The position numbers were made by a program, and so were the translations under genes. A stretch of DNA of 40,403 nt from NCBI GenBank assembly GCA_015486215.1, contig WFSA01000072.1, positions 1 through 40,403 on the forward strand. The letters are read 5' to 3'. Under the pieces are notes generated by a model. It saw only the letters and a list, made by a program, of their open reading frames with translations. It had not been told where the DNA came from and searched no databases. Each line of letters starts with the position of its first letter. Position 1 is the first letter of the stretch. Below, piece by piece: positions 32,357 through 40,254 of this stretch. Source of the DNA: Anaerolineae bacterium (GTDB taxonomy: Bacteria > Chloroflexota > Anaerolineae > Promineifilales > Promineifilaceae).

Positions 32357-32402
32357 CTTCATCCTAACGCTTTCCCCTTATGGGAAGAGCATTAGGATGA
32401 AG
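32357..32402. terminator. Hairpin just after the dodecaheme cytochrome gene
   Basis: CTTCATCCTAA (32357-32367) pairs with TTAGGATGAAG (32392-32402), with inner pairing of GCTTTCCCC to TGGGAAGAGC. It lies 11 bp past the stop at 32413 and is the first possible stop for that transcript. Confidence 0.65.
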
Positions 32403-32412
32403 ATTGGTCATA

Positions 32413-35073
32413 CTACTCTTTCTTTGACATAAACATGCCGCCAGCACCGATGAGTGCACCGCCGATCAAAGCAAGAATAACGTAAAGAGAGTTGCCGCCG
32501 CCAGATTGCTCGGCTGCGCCGCTATCTTCTGGCATAGATTCAACAGTCGCCTCTGCATTCGCCAATTCTGACTCTGCTTCGTCGCGTGCTGCTTCTGCTG
32601 CTGCCAAATCTGCTTCTAGGCTTTGAACTTCGTCATCACTGCCAGCCGCATCGGCTGTCAAGGTTGCGATCTCTTCTTGTGCAGTCATCAACTCTGCTGT
32701 TGCCGCTGCTAACTCATCAGCGTCGCCGCCGTTGACTGCATCTTTCAACAGTTGGTTCATCAAATCAATGTGGTCATCGTTAGAAACGATTTCGCCATAT
32801 TTGGCGACAACTGCGTCGGTCCAGAAGTCGCTGTCAGCCATATTGGTATGGCAGCCCATGCAGACACCAGTCCGTTCCATACGGTCACGCTGGTCTTGCG
32901 TGAGTGGGCCTGATGCCGGCCAGTGAGAGCCAACCGTTTGCATCTGTTCGCCTGTTTCTGGGTCAACAACCTGCGTCAAATCCATTGGTAAATCAGGAAT
33001 CGCCTGAATTTGGGTCTGATATTGTTGTGGCAAGATGTTGCCGTCATTGTCACGCAAATCAACCACGAATCCATCGTCGTATCCCAACATGAACTTGCCG
33101 CCGCCTTCGCCATATCCCAATGCTTTGGGATCGCTATGGCATGATTCACAGGAGCGGGCTTCACGACCAACCGTATGCGGTTGTGCGGGAGCGATATCCA
33201 AGCCGCGTTGACCATTCTCGCCGCCGCCTTCTTCGCCGGGCAGAGTGTGCCCGATCACGTTATTGGCGATATTTGTGCCATCGGGGCCGATAACGGTGTA
33301 GATGACTTGGCAGCCAGGAATAATTGGGGTGACGCGCCCTTCACCATTGATACCGAGAATGGGGTTTTCCCAACGGAGGAAGGAGCGGCCTTCATGGATT
33401 TTACCGGGAAGAACGAGGCTCTTGTCGGCAACACCGCTTGCATTGCGGGAGTTACCAACAGCAACCCAATCTGTACCTGCTTGGCCTTCGGAGTAATCAG
33501 CGGTGACGTGGCAGCCGTAACATTGCGGTGCCCAATCTGCGTGACAGGAGTAACATTCTAATTTGTCTTTATGCGCTTGGATTTTATCCATCGCTACTTC
33601 TGCGTCGCGGGATTTCCATGTGCCAGCTTCTTTGATACCTTTCAAGGTGGGAACGGTGTAGTCACGTCCTGTTGCTGAATGGACAACAACGTCATCGCCG
33701 CGCCGTACGATATTACCAAATGGATTGCCGCGTGCGGTAAGAATGTAGCCGTCTTCGACATCATACTCTGTGCCAAAGTCCATACCATCTAATGTTTCTG
33801 TTGTTGTGCCGCGTGCGTCTTCGGACATGACACCAGCAAGTAACTCTTCGCCGAAGCCGATGGGGAGTTCCCATGGATAAGCGTCGGTTGTGCCGTGACA
33901 GTCAGAACATTCGATCTCGACCTGTGCCAGCGTGGTGCCGAACAGGTTGCCGTCACCGTGCATGTCGATGCTGGTGTGGCAATCTTGGCAGAGCATTCCG
34001 CCTTCGGGGTTGCCATCGCGGCTGATGGGATCGTGATGTAGGTCGTCTTTGATGTAGAGGTATTTTTTGGTGTGCAGTTTTGGCTGTCCCATACCTGTTT
34101 CATCGGTTGGCGTGCCATAGGGGAATTCCATGATACCTTCAAAGCTTACGCCAATACGCTTGCCGCGATTATGGCATGAGTTACAGGTCTCAACGGGGAT
34201 GCCGCCTGTTTCGCGTGTACCTTGAATTTTGTGGCTTAACATATGGCCGGGTTCGTCAACGGGGATGGTCGGATCGCCGCCCTCATAGAAGCCTTCGTTG
34301 CTATAGAGGATGTGGCAGGAGGAGCAGCCCATGCCGCGCCAATCGCCGCGCTTGTCGCGGGGCGGTGTACCAACGTGACAGCGTTGGCATTGGTTGCGTT
34401 GATAGGTGAAACCAGCTAATTCTGGGTTGGCAACGATCTCTTCTACGGTTGGATTGGGCATCTCATCCATGTGATTCAGAATTTGATCGGGATACGCTTC
34501 GATGAGTGCTTCCATATACGCTTTGTAGGTGTCGGTGCCGAAGATGGGTGTTGGGCCGTCGGTGTCGTCGATGGTGTAGTTGCCGTATTTATGTTCGCGT
34601 TCTTCACCATATTCGCCATGGATGCCCCATGCCCACATATTACCTTGAATTTTACCTGCTTCGGTGTTCATTAAGGAACGTTCCATCGCGTAGGTGTAAT
34701 CCAGATGACATTGACCACAAGTTTGATCGGCGACATTGTTTGCGCCGGGATCGGGGAAGAATTCCCCTACTTCGGCAACCATATGAGCTGCATCTGCGTC
34801 GGTCGCGTCTTCATCGCCGCCATGACAGACAACACATCCGCCTTGATTATCGATTTGTCGTCCCATATCTGATTCTGGATCGACAATATCTTCAATACCT
34901 TCATGGCAGGAAAGACAGCCTTCGGCTGCTTCGTCTTGGGCTGCGGGTGCGCTCATTTTTACTGAGGCAACGGCCGTTGACGTACTTTCATCTGCCGAAG
35001 AAGCCAATGCGATACCAACTGCTGTCAACAAAATGACGAGAGCGGCTACGATAGGGAGTGAATATTTCTTCAT
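32413..35073 (-). CDS. Dodecaheme c-type cytochrome with C-terminal coiled coil and membrane anchor
   Basis: 886 residues from ATG 35073 (AAGGAGAAATAATC upstream). A signal peptide or anchor (~4-25) is followed by twelve CxxCH motifs: CLSCH, CVVCH, CGQCH, CQRCH, CSSCH, CNSCH, CQDCH, CSDCH, CYSCH, CYGCH, CESCH and CMGCH. The last ~130 residues form an Ala/Glu-rich coiled coil (LEADLAAAEAARDEAESELA), a Gly/Ser linker and a final membrane helix (LYVILALIGGALIGAGGMFM) ending in MSKKE. It faces the outside of the membrane and could exchange electrons with ActA or with an external donor or acceptor. I do not recognise an enzyme family such as HAO or NrfA. It heads the minus-strand respiratory cluster. 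Confidence 0.9.
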   Translation of the reverse strand: MKKYSLPIVAALVILLTAVGIALASSADESTSTAVASVKMSAPAAQDEAAEGCLSCHEGIEDIVDPESDMGRQIDNQGGCVVCHGGDEDATDADAAHMVAEVGEFFPDPGANNVADQTCGQCHLDYTYAMERSLMNTEAGKIQGNMWAWGIHGEYGEEREHKYGNYTIDDTDGPTPIFGTDTYKAYMEALIEAYPDQILNHMDEMPNPTVEEIVANPELAGFTYQRNQCQRCHVGTPPRDKRGDWRGMGCSSCHILYSNEGFYEGGDPTIPVDEPGHMLSHKIQGTRETGGIPVETCNSCHNRGKRIGVSFEGIMEFPYGTPTDETGMGQPKLHTKKYLYIKDDLHHDPISRDGNPEGGMLCQDCHTSIDMHGDGNLFGTTLAQVEIECSDCHGTTDAYPWELPIGFGEELLAGVMSEDARGTTTETLDGMDFGTEYDVEDGYILTARGNPFGNIVRRGDDVVVHSATGRDYTVPTLKGIKEAGTWKSRDAEVAMDKIQAHKDKLECYSCHADWAPQCYGCHVTADYSEGQAGTDWVAVGNSRNASGVADKSLVLPGKIHEGRSFLRWENPILGINGEGRVTPIIPGCQVIYTVIGPDGTNIANNVIGHTLPGEEGGGENGQRGLDIAPAQPHTVGREARSCESCHSDPKALGYGEGGGKFMLGYDDGFVVDLRDNDGNILPQQYQTQIQAIPDLPMDLTQVVDPETGEQMQTVGSHWPASGPLTQDQRDRMERTGVCMGCHTNMADSDFWTDAVVAKYGEIVSNDDHIDLMNQLLKDAVNGGDADELAAATAELMTAQEEIATLTADAAGSDDEVQSLEADLAAAEAARDEAESELANAEATVESMPEDSGAAEQSGGGNSLYVILALIGGALIGAGGMFMSKKE

Positions 35074-35373
35074 GATTATTTCTCCTTTGTCAATAGGATT
35101 CCTATTGACTACCATCAGCGTTATTGGGTTTTTATAGATGCACTACCGCTGATTTCATATAGTGCATTGTAATTTCTGCAAATTTGTCATTACAACTTCC
35201 ATCTATGATTGGATATTTGCCAGAGAATTTAAGTTCTGCTTAATAAATATCTCCGCTGCGGACAAATCATTTTGTATGACAAACAATACTGGGTGGCATT
35301 GTTTGTTATCAATGTCATCTACAGACATTTCTACAATGCTATTTATTTTGCCGTATAGTTGGCAAAGTCGAAT

Positions 35374-35412
35374 CACCCTATAGGGTGGTGTGTCATCATC
35401 CTATAGGATGAT
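35374..35412. promoter_or_regulatory. Two CCTATAGG-centred palindromes, probable operators
   Basis: CACCCTATAGGGTG (35374-35387) and ATCATCCTATAGGATGAT (35395-35412) are both perfect palindromes sharing the core CCTATAGG. Their centres are 23 bp apart, about two helical turns. They lie between the divergent ACIII-locus and two-component genes, so the NarL-type regulator at 37929 or another dimeric factor is a candidate binder. Confidence 0.6.
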
Positions 35413-35498
35413 ATTCGTTGGGGGGGGATAACAGAGATACAATGAGTTGGAGGGTGGAGATGGAGGATGGAGATAGAGGGTAGGGCAGGTTTACAATA

Positions 35499-35530
35499 GC
35501 ATGCACATTTGCAAATCTGCATATTTGCAC
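35499..35530. repeat. TGCAAA octamer array upstream of the kinase gene
   Basis: TGCACATT, TGCAAATC, TGCATATT and TGCACAAT at 8-base spacing, running into the kinase ATG at 35532. Same repeat type as inside the act operon. Confidence 0.75.
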
Positions 35531-35531
35531 A

Positions 35532-37808
35532 ATGTTTGATCGAATTCGGGCAAAATTATTAGTGGCGTTTTTGATTGTGGTTATGGTTCCGTTGATTGGT
35601 ACGGGGCTGTATGGCAATTGGGTGACGAGCCGTATTATTAGTGAACGGGCTGTCGAGTCGGCGCGGAATGATGTGCGCTTGCGGACGGAGCAGATCGCGG
35701 CGTTTTTGAATCATGTGCGCGGGGATGTGTTGTACGTTTCTCGTTTGGACAGTTTGCAGTTTTTAGGTGAGGCATTGAGTGTAAATGATGAGGAGATGAT
35801 TGGTTTTTGGCGCAAGCAGGCACAGCGCGAATTTTTGATTTTCTCAGCTTCCCGTCCCGCATATTATCAGGTGCGGTATTTGGATGCGTCTGGACAAGAG
35901 CAGGTGCGTGTGGATTCCGACGGCCGTTTTTCTGAAGCCATCCATACAGAAAGTTTGCAAAACAAAGGGGATAGATATTACTTTCAAGAAGCGATGAAGC
36001 TGCCGCGCGGCGGTATTTATGTCACCCCGCTTGATTTGAACCGCGAAAATGGTGAGATTGAAAAGCCATATATCCCTGTCATTCGGTATGCGACACCGAT
36101 GTATGATGACGAAGGGCAGCAGCGGGGCATTTTAGTTATTAATGTGTATGCCGATTCTTTCCTTACTTTTGTGAACGGGGATAATCAAACGGAGGAACCG
36201 CTTATCATGGTCAGCCAAGATGGGTATTATTTGGTTCACCCTGACCAATCACGTTTGTGGGGGGATGCGAGCGGGTTGGGGACGGGTAAAAACCTCTTAC
36301 AAGATTATGGTGAGCAGGCGGATGGTATTTTGTCGGGGGAAGAGGGGTTGTATCAAACATCGTCGCAAGTTGTGGTGTATACGCCGCTTTATCCAGTACG
36401 TTCTGATCGGGATAAGTATTGGGTTATTATGCGGGATTCGCCAAAGTATTCGATGTTGGGGGCGGTGAATGAGTTTCGGGTAACGGCCGTTGCTATTCTC
36501 ATTCTGGCTACTTTTGTAGCGATGATGATGGCCTTTGCCCTTGCTAATCAATTATCGGCCCCCATTTTGCAATTGCAGGAAGGGGTGGAGCGGTTTAGCC
36601 AGGGTGAGCTGGATGAGCCGATTCCAGTAAGAACGGGTGATGAAATTGGGCAGTTGACGGCTGCTTTTAACCAGATGGCTGGTAAAATCAATACCCATGT
36701 CTCCCAATTGAAAAAGTTGAATATCAGCAGCCAGCGTGTCAGTTCAGGCTTGAATAGACAAGCGACGTTGACCGCTATTTTGGAATCAGTTGACGATCTG
36801 TTTGGAGCTGATTGTTCGGTTATAAGTTTTATGGAAGCGGGGCAAACAGCTATGCCGCTTTTGGAGATGGCGATTGGTGATGAAGTGTGGCTGGAGCGGC
36901 GGGGGTCGAAAACGGCCGTTGCTGCTGGACGGAAAACGGTGGCGATTTCCACTTGGTCGTCGGGAAAATTAGAAGATGACGGCTACTTCTGTTACGCACC
37001 GTTGCAAATTAACCCTGAAAATCAAGGATTGATCGAGCTGTACAGCGACGATTCCGCCTTGCGCGAACCAGCATGTGGGAGTCTGCTCTTTACCTTGGCG
37101 GTCGAATCCTCCATCGCCCTTGAAAATATCACCCTGTATGAGACAGTTGATAAGCATAAAGAGCGGCTGGAAAATTTGGTGGAGCAATTGATTGACGCGC
37201 AGGAAGCGGAACGTAAATATGTCGCTTATGATTTGCACGACGGCCTTATTCAATATCTGGTGGCAGCGCGGATGCACCTTAGCAAATTAAGCGCAATTTG
37301 CAAAGATGATGCCAAGCGGGAAGCGTTGCGTGAGACAATGGAACATTTGACACAGGCGGTGCAAGAGGGGCGGCGTGTTGTGGAAGGTCTGCGGCCAACA
37401 TTGCTCGATGATTTGGGCTTGATTCCCGCTCTGCACGCATTGGCACGGGACGTGGCGCGGGTTGCTGGCTGGGATGTCACATTTGATGATCATCTGGGGG
37501 AGAATCGTTTGTCGCCTGCGGTTGAGTTGACCGCTTTTCGGGTGACACAAGAGGCGTTGAGCAATGTACGCAAGCATGCGGATGCGTCGGCGGTGACGGT
37601 TCGATTGATAGAGGAACACGGCCGTCTCTTCGTGTCAGTTCAAGATAATGGTATCGGATTTGATCAAGATAAGTTGGAACAGTACAGCCAAAGTTTTGGT
37701 CTGACCAGCATGAAGGAGCGGGCGGCGATGCTGGGCGGAAAATTTGAAATCGAAAGCAAAAAGGGGGCGGGAACGGCCGTTAAACTGGAAATACCGATTG
37801 AACAATGA
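35532..37808 (+). CDS. Cache-HAMP-GAF sensor histidine kinase (NarX/DegS class)
   Basis: 758 residues. TM1 (~9-27) and TM2 (~318-342) flank a large extracytoplasmic dCache-type sensor (ARPAYYQVRYLDASGQEQVR; YFQEAMKLPRGGIYVTPLDL; MVSQDGYYLVHPDQ). A HAMP domain (~345-395), a GAF-like domain (~410-540) and a HisKA_3 dimerisation domain follow; the phospho-His is His569 in AYDLHDGLIQYLVAARMHLS. The ATPase domain has QEALSNVRKHA, DNGIGFD and GLTSMKERAAMLGG. It should sense a small molecule outside the membrane and phosphorylate the NarL-type regulator encoded 120 bp downstream. Its position divergent from the cytochrome cluster suggests respiratory control. No clear ribosome site precedes ATG 35532. 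Confidence 0.93.
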   Translation: MFDRIRAKLLVAFLIVVMVPLIGTGLYGNWVTSRIISERAVESARNDVRLRTEQIAAFLNHVRGDVLYVSRLDSLQFLGEALSVNDEEMIGFWRKQAQREFLIFSASRPAYYQVRYLDASGQEQVRVDSDGRFSEAIHTESLQNKGDRYYFQEAMKLPRGGIYVTPLDLNRENGEIEKPYIPVIRYATPMYDDEGQQRGILVINVYADSFLTFVNGDNQTEEPLIMVSQDGYYLVHPDQSRLWGDASGLGTGKNLLQDYGEQADGILSGEEGLYQTSSQVVVYTPLYPVRSDRDKYWVIMRDSPKYSMLGAVNEFRVTAVAILILATFVAMMMAFALANQLSAPILQLQEGVERFSQGELDEPIPVRTGDEIGQLTAAFNQMAGKINTHVSQLKKLNISSQRVSSGLNRQATLTAILESVDDLFGADCSVISFMEAGQTAMPLLEMAIGDEVWLERRGSKTAVAAGRKTVAISTWSSGKLEDDGYFCYAPLQINPENQGLIELYSDDSALREPACGSLLFTLAVESSIALENITLYETVDKHKERLENLVEQLIDAQEAERKYVAYDLHDGLIQYLVAARMHLSKLSAICKDDAKREALRETMEHLTQAVQEGRRVVEGLRPTLLDDLGLIPALHALARDVARVAGWDVTFDDHLGENRLSPAVELTAFRVTQEALSNVRKHADASAVTVRLIEEHGRLFVSVQDNGIGFDQDKLEQYSQSFGLTSMKERAAMLGGKFEIESKKGAGTAVKLEIPIEQ

Positions 37809-37830
37809 GCAATGAACAATTGTTCATTGC
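37809..37830 (+). terminator. Palindrome directly after the kinase stop
   Basis: A perfect 22-bp palindrome (half-site GCAATGAACAA) followed by TATTTTTG. It could act as a weak terminator or attenuator between kinase and regulator. Confidence 0.6.
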
Positions 37831-37837
37831 TATTTTT

Positions 37838-37917
37838 GTATCTTCTCAGTATTCTAAGGAGACTTGACAAATTAGGAAAATTTGTCAAGTCTTGTCCACG
37901 ATTTATTGAGAAGACAC
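37838..37917. repeat. MITE-like element, family M1, copy 5 (between kinase and regulator)
   Basis: An 80-bp form bounded by GTATCTTCTCA and TGAGAAGACAC, with inner arms GACTTGACAAATT and AATTTGTCAAGTC. It ends 11 bp before the regulator start, so it splits what would otherwise be a tight two-gene operon. Confidence 0.9.
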
Positions 37918-37928
37918 CTATTTTTATT

Positions 37929-38630
37929 ATGGACGATAAGAAAATTCGCGTAGCAATCGCAGATGATCATGGGGTAGTGCGGGCTGGAATTATTAGTTTG
38001 TTAGAGGATTCCGGGCTGAATGTGGTTGGATCGGCGAGCGATGGCTTTGAAGCGGTTGAATTAGCGCGTGAACTGCTACCCGATGTCATGCTCTTGGATA
38101 TTCGTATGCCCAATATGGATGGATTACGCGCGTTGGCAGCGATCAAGAGCGAAAACCCGCAAATAATCGTCCTTATGTTGACCACCTATGCCAATCCAGA
38201 ATATCTAGCACGGGCGGTCTCGTTGGGAGCGGCGGGGTATCTATCCAAAGAGGTCGATCCGCAGCGGATTCCCCGCGCGGTGCGGACTGCGGCGGCGGGC
38301 GACTCTTTGCTGGATCGTGACTTATTGTTAGCGGCATTGGAAAGCGGGCGAACGGCCGTATCCACACGAACAAACTCAGCCATCCCGTCCATCCCCATCC
38401 CCACGCCCACGCCCGAACCGACCGAACTGCCCGCCGAAACATTGACCGACAAAGAGACGACAATTCTCAAACTCATCGTCTCTGGGTTGAACAATGGTGC
38501 CATCGCCGACACACTTTCCATCAGCATCAGCACGGTCAAAACGCATATGCGTCACATTTTCCGTAAATTAGGCGTTTCTGATCGGACGCAAGCGGCCGTT
38601 TGGGCGATGAGGCATGGGGTGGCAAAATGA
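37929..38630 (+). CDS. NarL/FixJ-family response regulator
   Basis: 233 residues. I chose ATG 37929 because the longer frame reads through repeat M1. Receiver: ADDHGVVRAG (acidic pair ~12-13), phospho-Asp57 in VMLLDIRMPNMDG, and the GAAGYLSKEVD lysine. A proline/threonine-rich linker (IPSIPIPTPTPEPTE) leads to a LuxR-type helix-turn-helix (LTDKETTILKLIVSGLNNGA; ISISTVKTHMRHIFRKLGVS). It is the natural partner of the upstream kinase. Its targets may include the palindromes at 35374-35412. Confidence 0.94.
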   Translation: MDDKKIRVAIADDHGVVRAGIISLLEDSGLNVVGSASDGFEAVELARELLPDVMLLDIRMPNMDGLRALAAIKSENPQIIVLMLTTYANPEYLARAVSLGAAGYLSKEVDPQRIPRAVRTAAAGDSLLDRDLLLAALESGRTAVSTRTNSAIPSIPIPTPTPEPTELPAETLTDKETTILKLIVSGLNNGAIADTLSISISTVKTHMRHIFRKLGVSDRTQAAVWAMRHGVAK

Positions 38631-38631
38631 T

Positions 38632-38691
38632 CAATGGTCAATTGAGTAGAAAAAATGGTCAATTGCCCACGGATCATCATTGACCATTGAC
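38632..38691 (+). terminator. Hairpin after the regulator gene
   Basis: TCAATGGTCAAT (38632-38643) pairs perfectly with ATTGACCATTGA (38680-38691) around a 36-base loop. It starts 2 bp after the regulator stop. No T-run follows, so it may be a repeat rather than a terminator. Confidence 0.5.
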
Positions 38692-38745
38692 AAGCCGTTG
38701 GCTTCCCGTTGTGTAAAAACGGCCGTCTCCCCATAAAATCCCCCC

Positions 38746-40227
38746 ATGTTCAAACTCACATTGCCCGCAAATATCCTGCTGGGCATCTCATGGCTCTGGC
38801 TGTATCGCCCTGTTTTCAATTATTTACAGGTTATTTTTCAGCGGGAAGATTTTCGTACTAACCAGATTGTGCTGCTATTGCTGCTTGTGTTGTTGGCGAT
38901 GCAGGTGCGGGATAATGGGGAACGGCCGTTTTCCCGTTTTCTTTCCCCGCCGCACAAAAGCCATTTGCCTCTTTTATTGCTGCTTGGCGCGTCCATCACC
39001 TTTTTAATTGGTGAGCGATGGTTGAACGTCAACACCATTTCCGCCGCGCTCTGCTTTTTGAGCGGCTATGGGCTGCTCGGTTTATGGATGTCTCCCGCCG
39101 CATGGCGAAAAGGGCTGCCCGCCGCCCTGTTGCTCGTCGGCGTACTTCCGTTTGGCGAGCATCTGCAAACCTTTGTCGGCTATCCGTTGCGCTACTTCTC
39201 GGCTGAACTGGTGCGGCAAGGATTGGCCGGTTTGCACATCGCCTCACTCGGCACGGAGACGATTTTGGTGTTGGAGAATGGAGTCGCCCTCATTGATTCC
39301 CCGTGCAGCGGCATCAAGAGCATTTGGACGGGGACGCTCTTCTTTTTGGCGGCGATTTGGCTGGAAAAACGGCCGTTGCGCCTCAATCTTCTCCCCATCT
39401 ACACCCTGTTCATCACCCTTTTACTGCTCTCCAACATTATCCGCATCGCCCTTCTGGTGCTGGCTGGACAGGTGATGAACTGGCCGACAGTCGCCCGTCT
39501 TATTCATTTGCCATTGGGCGTGTTGGGCTTCGCGCTCGCCTGCATTGCAGTGCTGATGCTCGTCCGCCGTCTGCCCGCTCATCCCATCCTGCCCCAAACG
39601 CTCCCGCCGACAGCCCCATCCCTCACCCCTATGCTGCTCCTCACTTTATGGGGGATGGCGGCCATTTATACGCCCCGTCCACCGACTGTTTTTGCTGTGG
39701 ATGAAACGGCCGTTTTCCACTTTCCCGCCGACATGCAGACAGAACTATCCCCCTTGAAGGCGGACGAGGAGGCGTGGTTTAAGAAAGATGGAGCCGATAT
39801 GGCCGTGCGTTACACATTTCAATGGCACGCCCTCAGCGGCTCGATGATTCTCGTTAGCAGTCACACATGGCGCGCCCACCATCGCCCCGAACGCTGTTTT
39901 GAAGTGTACGGCTTGGCGATTGAACGCTCCGTCACTTTTCTGGTTGATGAGCAATTCCCTGTCAAACAGGTCACCTTTGCCAACAATGGGCGGCAAGCGG
40001 CGTATTGGTTCCAAACGAATGACCTCATCACCGACGATTACGGCACCCGCATCTGGCATGACCTGCCGCCTGAGCGGAGCCGCTGGCTGCTTGTCTCTAT
40101 TTTATTTGATGATAAAACGGGTGTTACAACAGAGGAGGAAAATGAATTTTATAGAATGGTTGAGGGAGCAGTCCACGAACTGCTCCTAGCTGAATTTAAG
40201 CAAGGATTGGTTCTTCCTGACGCATAA
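38746..40227 (+). CDS. Exosortase with C-terminal EpsI-like domain (XrtO-like)
   Basis: 493 residues. The N-terminal ~290 residues hold about eight membrane helices and the exosortase triad: Cys187 (LIDSPCSGIKSIW), Arg233 (LLSNIIRIALLV) and His254 (RLIHLPLGVLGFA). The C-terminal ~190 residues are extracytoplasmic and EpsI-like, with SSHTWRAHHRPERCFEVYGL. Exosortases cleave and anchor proteins with PEP-CTERM-type tails, often linked to exopolysaccharide export. No clear PEP-CTERM substrate or polysaccharide gene is in the window, so it would act on proteins encoded elsewhere. The start ATG 38746 lacks an obvious ribosome site. Confidence 0.9.
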   Translation: MFKLTLPANILLGISWLWLYRPVFNYLQVIFQREDFRTNQIVLLLLLVLLAMQVRDNGERPFSRFLSPPHKSHLPLLLLLGASITFLIGERWLNVNTISAALCFLSGYGLLGLWMSPAAWRKGLPAALLLVGVLPFGEHLQTFVGYPLRYFSAELVRQGLAGLHIASLGTETILVLENGVALIDSPCSGIKSIWTGTLFFLAAIWLEKRPLRLNLLPIYTLFITLLLLSNIIRIALLVLAGQVMNWPTVARLIHLPLGVLGFALACIAVLMLVRRLPAHPILPQTLPPTAPSLTPMLLLTLWGMAAIYTPRPPTVFAVDETAVFHFPADMQTELSPLKADEEAWFKKDGADMAVRYTFQWHALSGSMILVSSHTWRAHHRPERCFEVYGLAIERSVTFLVDEQFPVKQVTFANNGRQAAYWFQTNDLITDDYGTRIWHDLPPERSRWLLVSILFDDKTGVTTEEENEFYRMVEGAVHELLLAEFKQGLVLPDA

Positions 40228-40254
40228 TTAGATTGCTGAATGGTAATGATGCTA

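Larger units (their letters stand above)
35074..35531. other. Divergent intergenic region between respiratory cluster and histidine kinase
   Basis: 458 bp with no gene. It holds two CCTATAGG palindromes (35374-35412), an eight-G run at ~35420, GGAGATGGAGGATGGAGATA purine repeats (~35450-35480) and a TGCAAA array next to the kinase start. Promoters for both directions must be here. Confidence 0.7.

Noticed and set aside
32413-35073. Hydroxylamine oxidoreductase or nitrite reductase identity for the dodecaheme protein
   Set aside because: Heme number, coiled-coil tail and lack of a CxxCK or HAO-type tyrosine motif do not fit. Left as unassigned.
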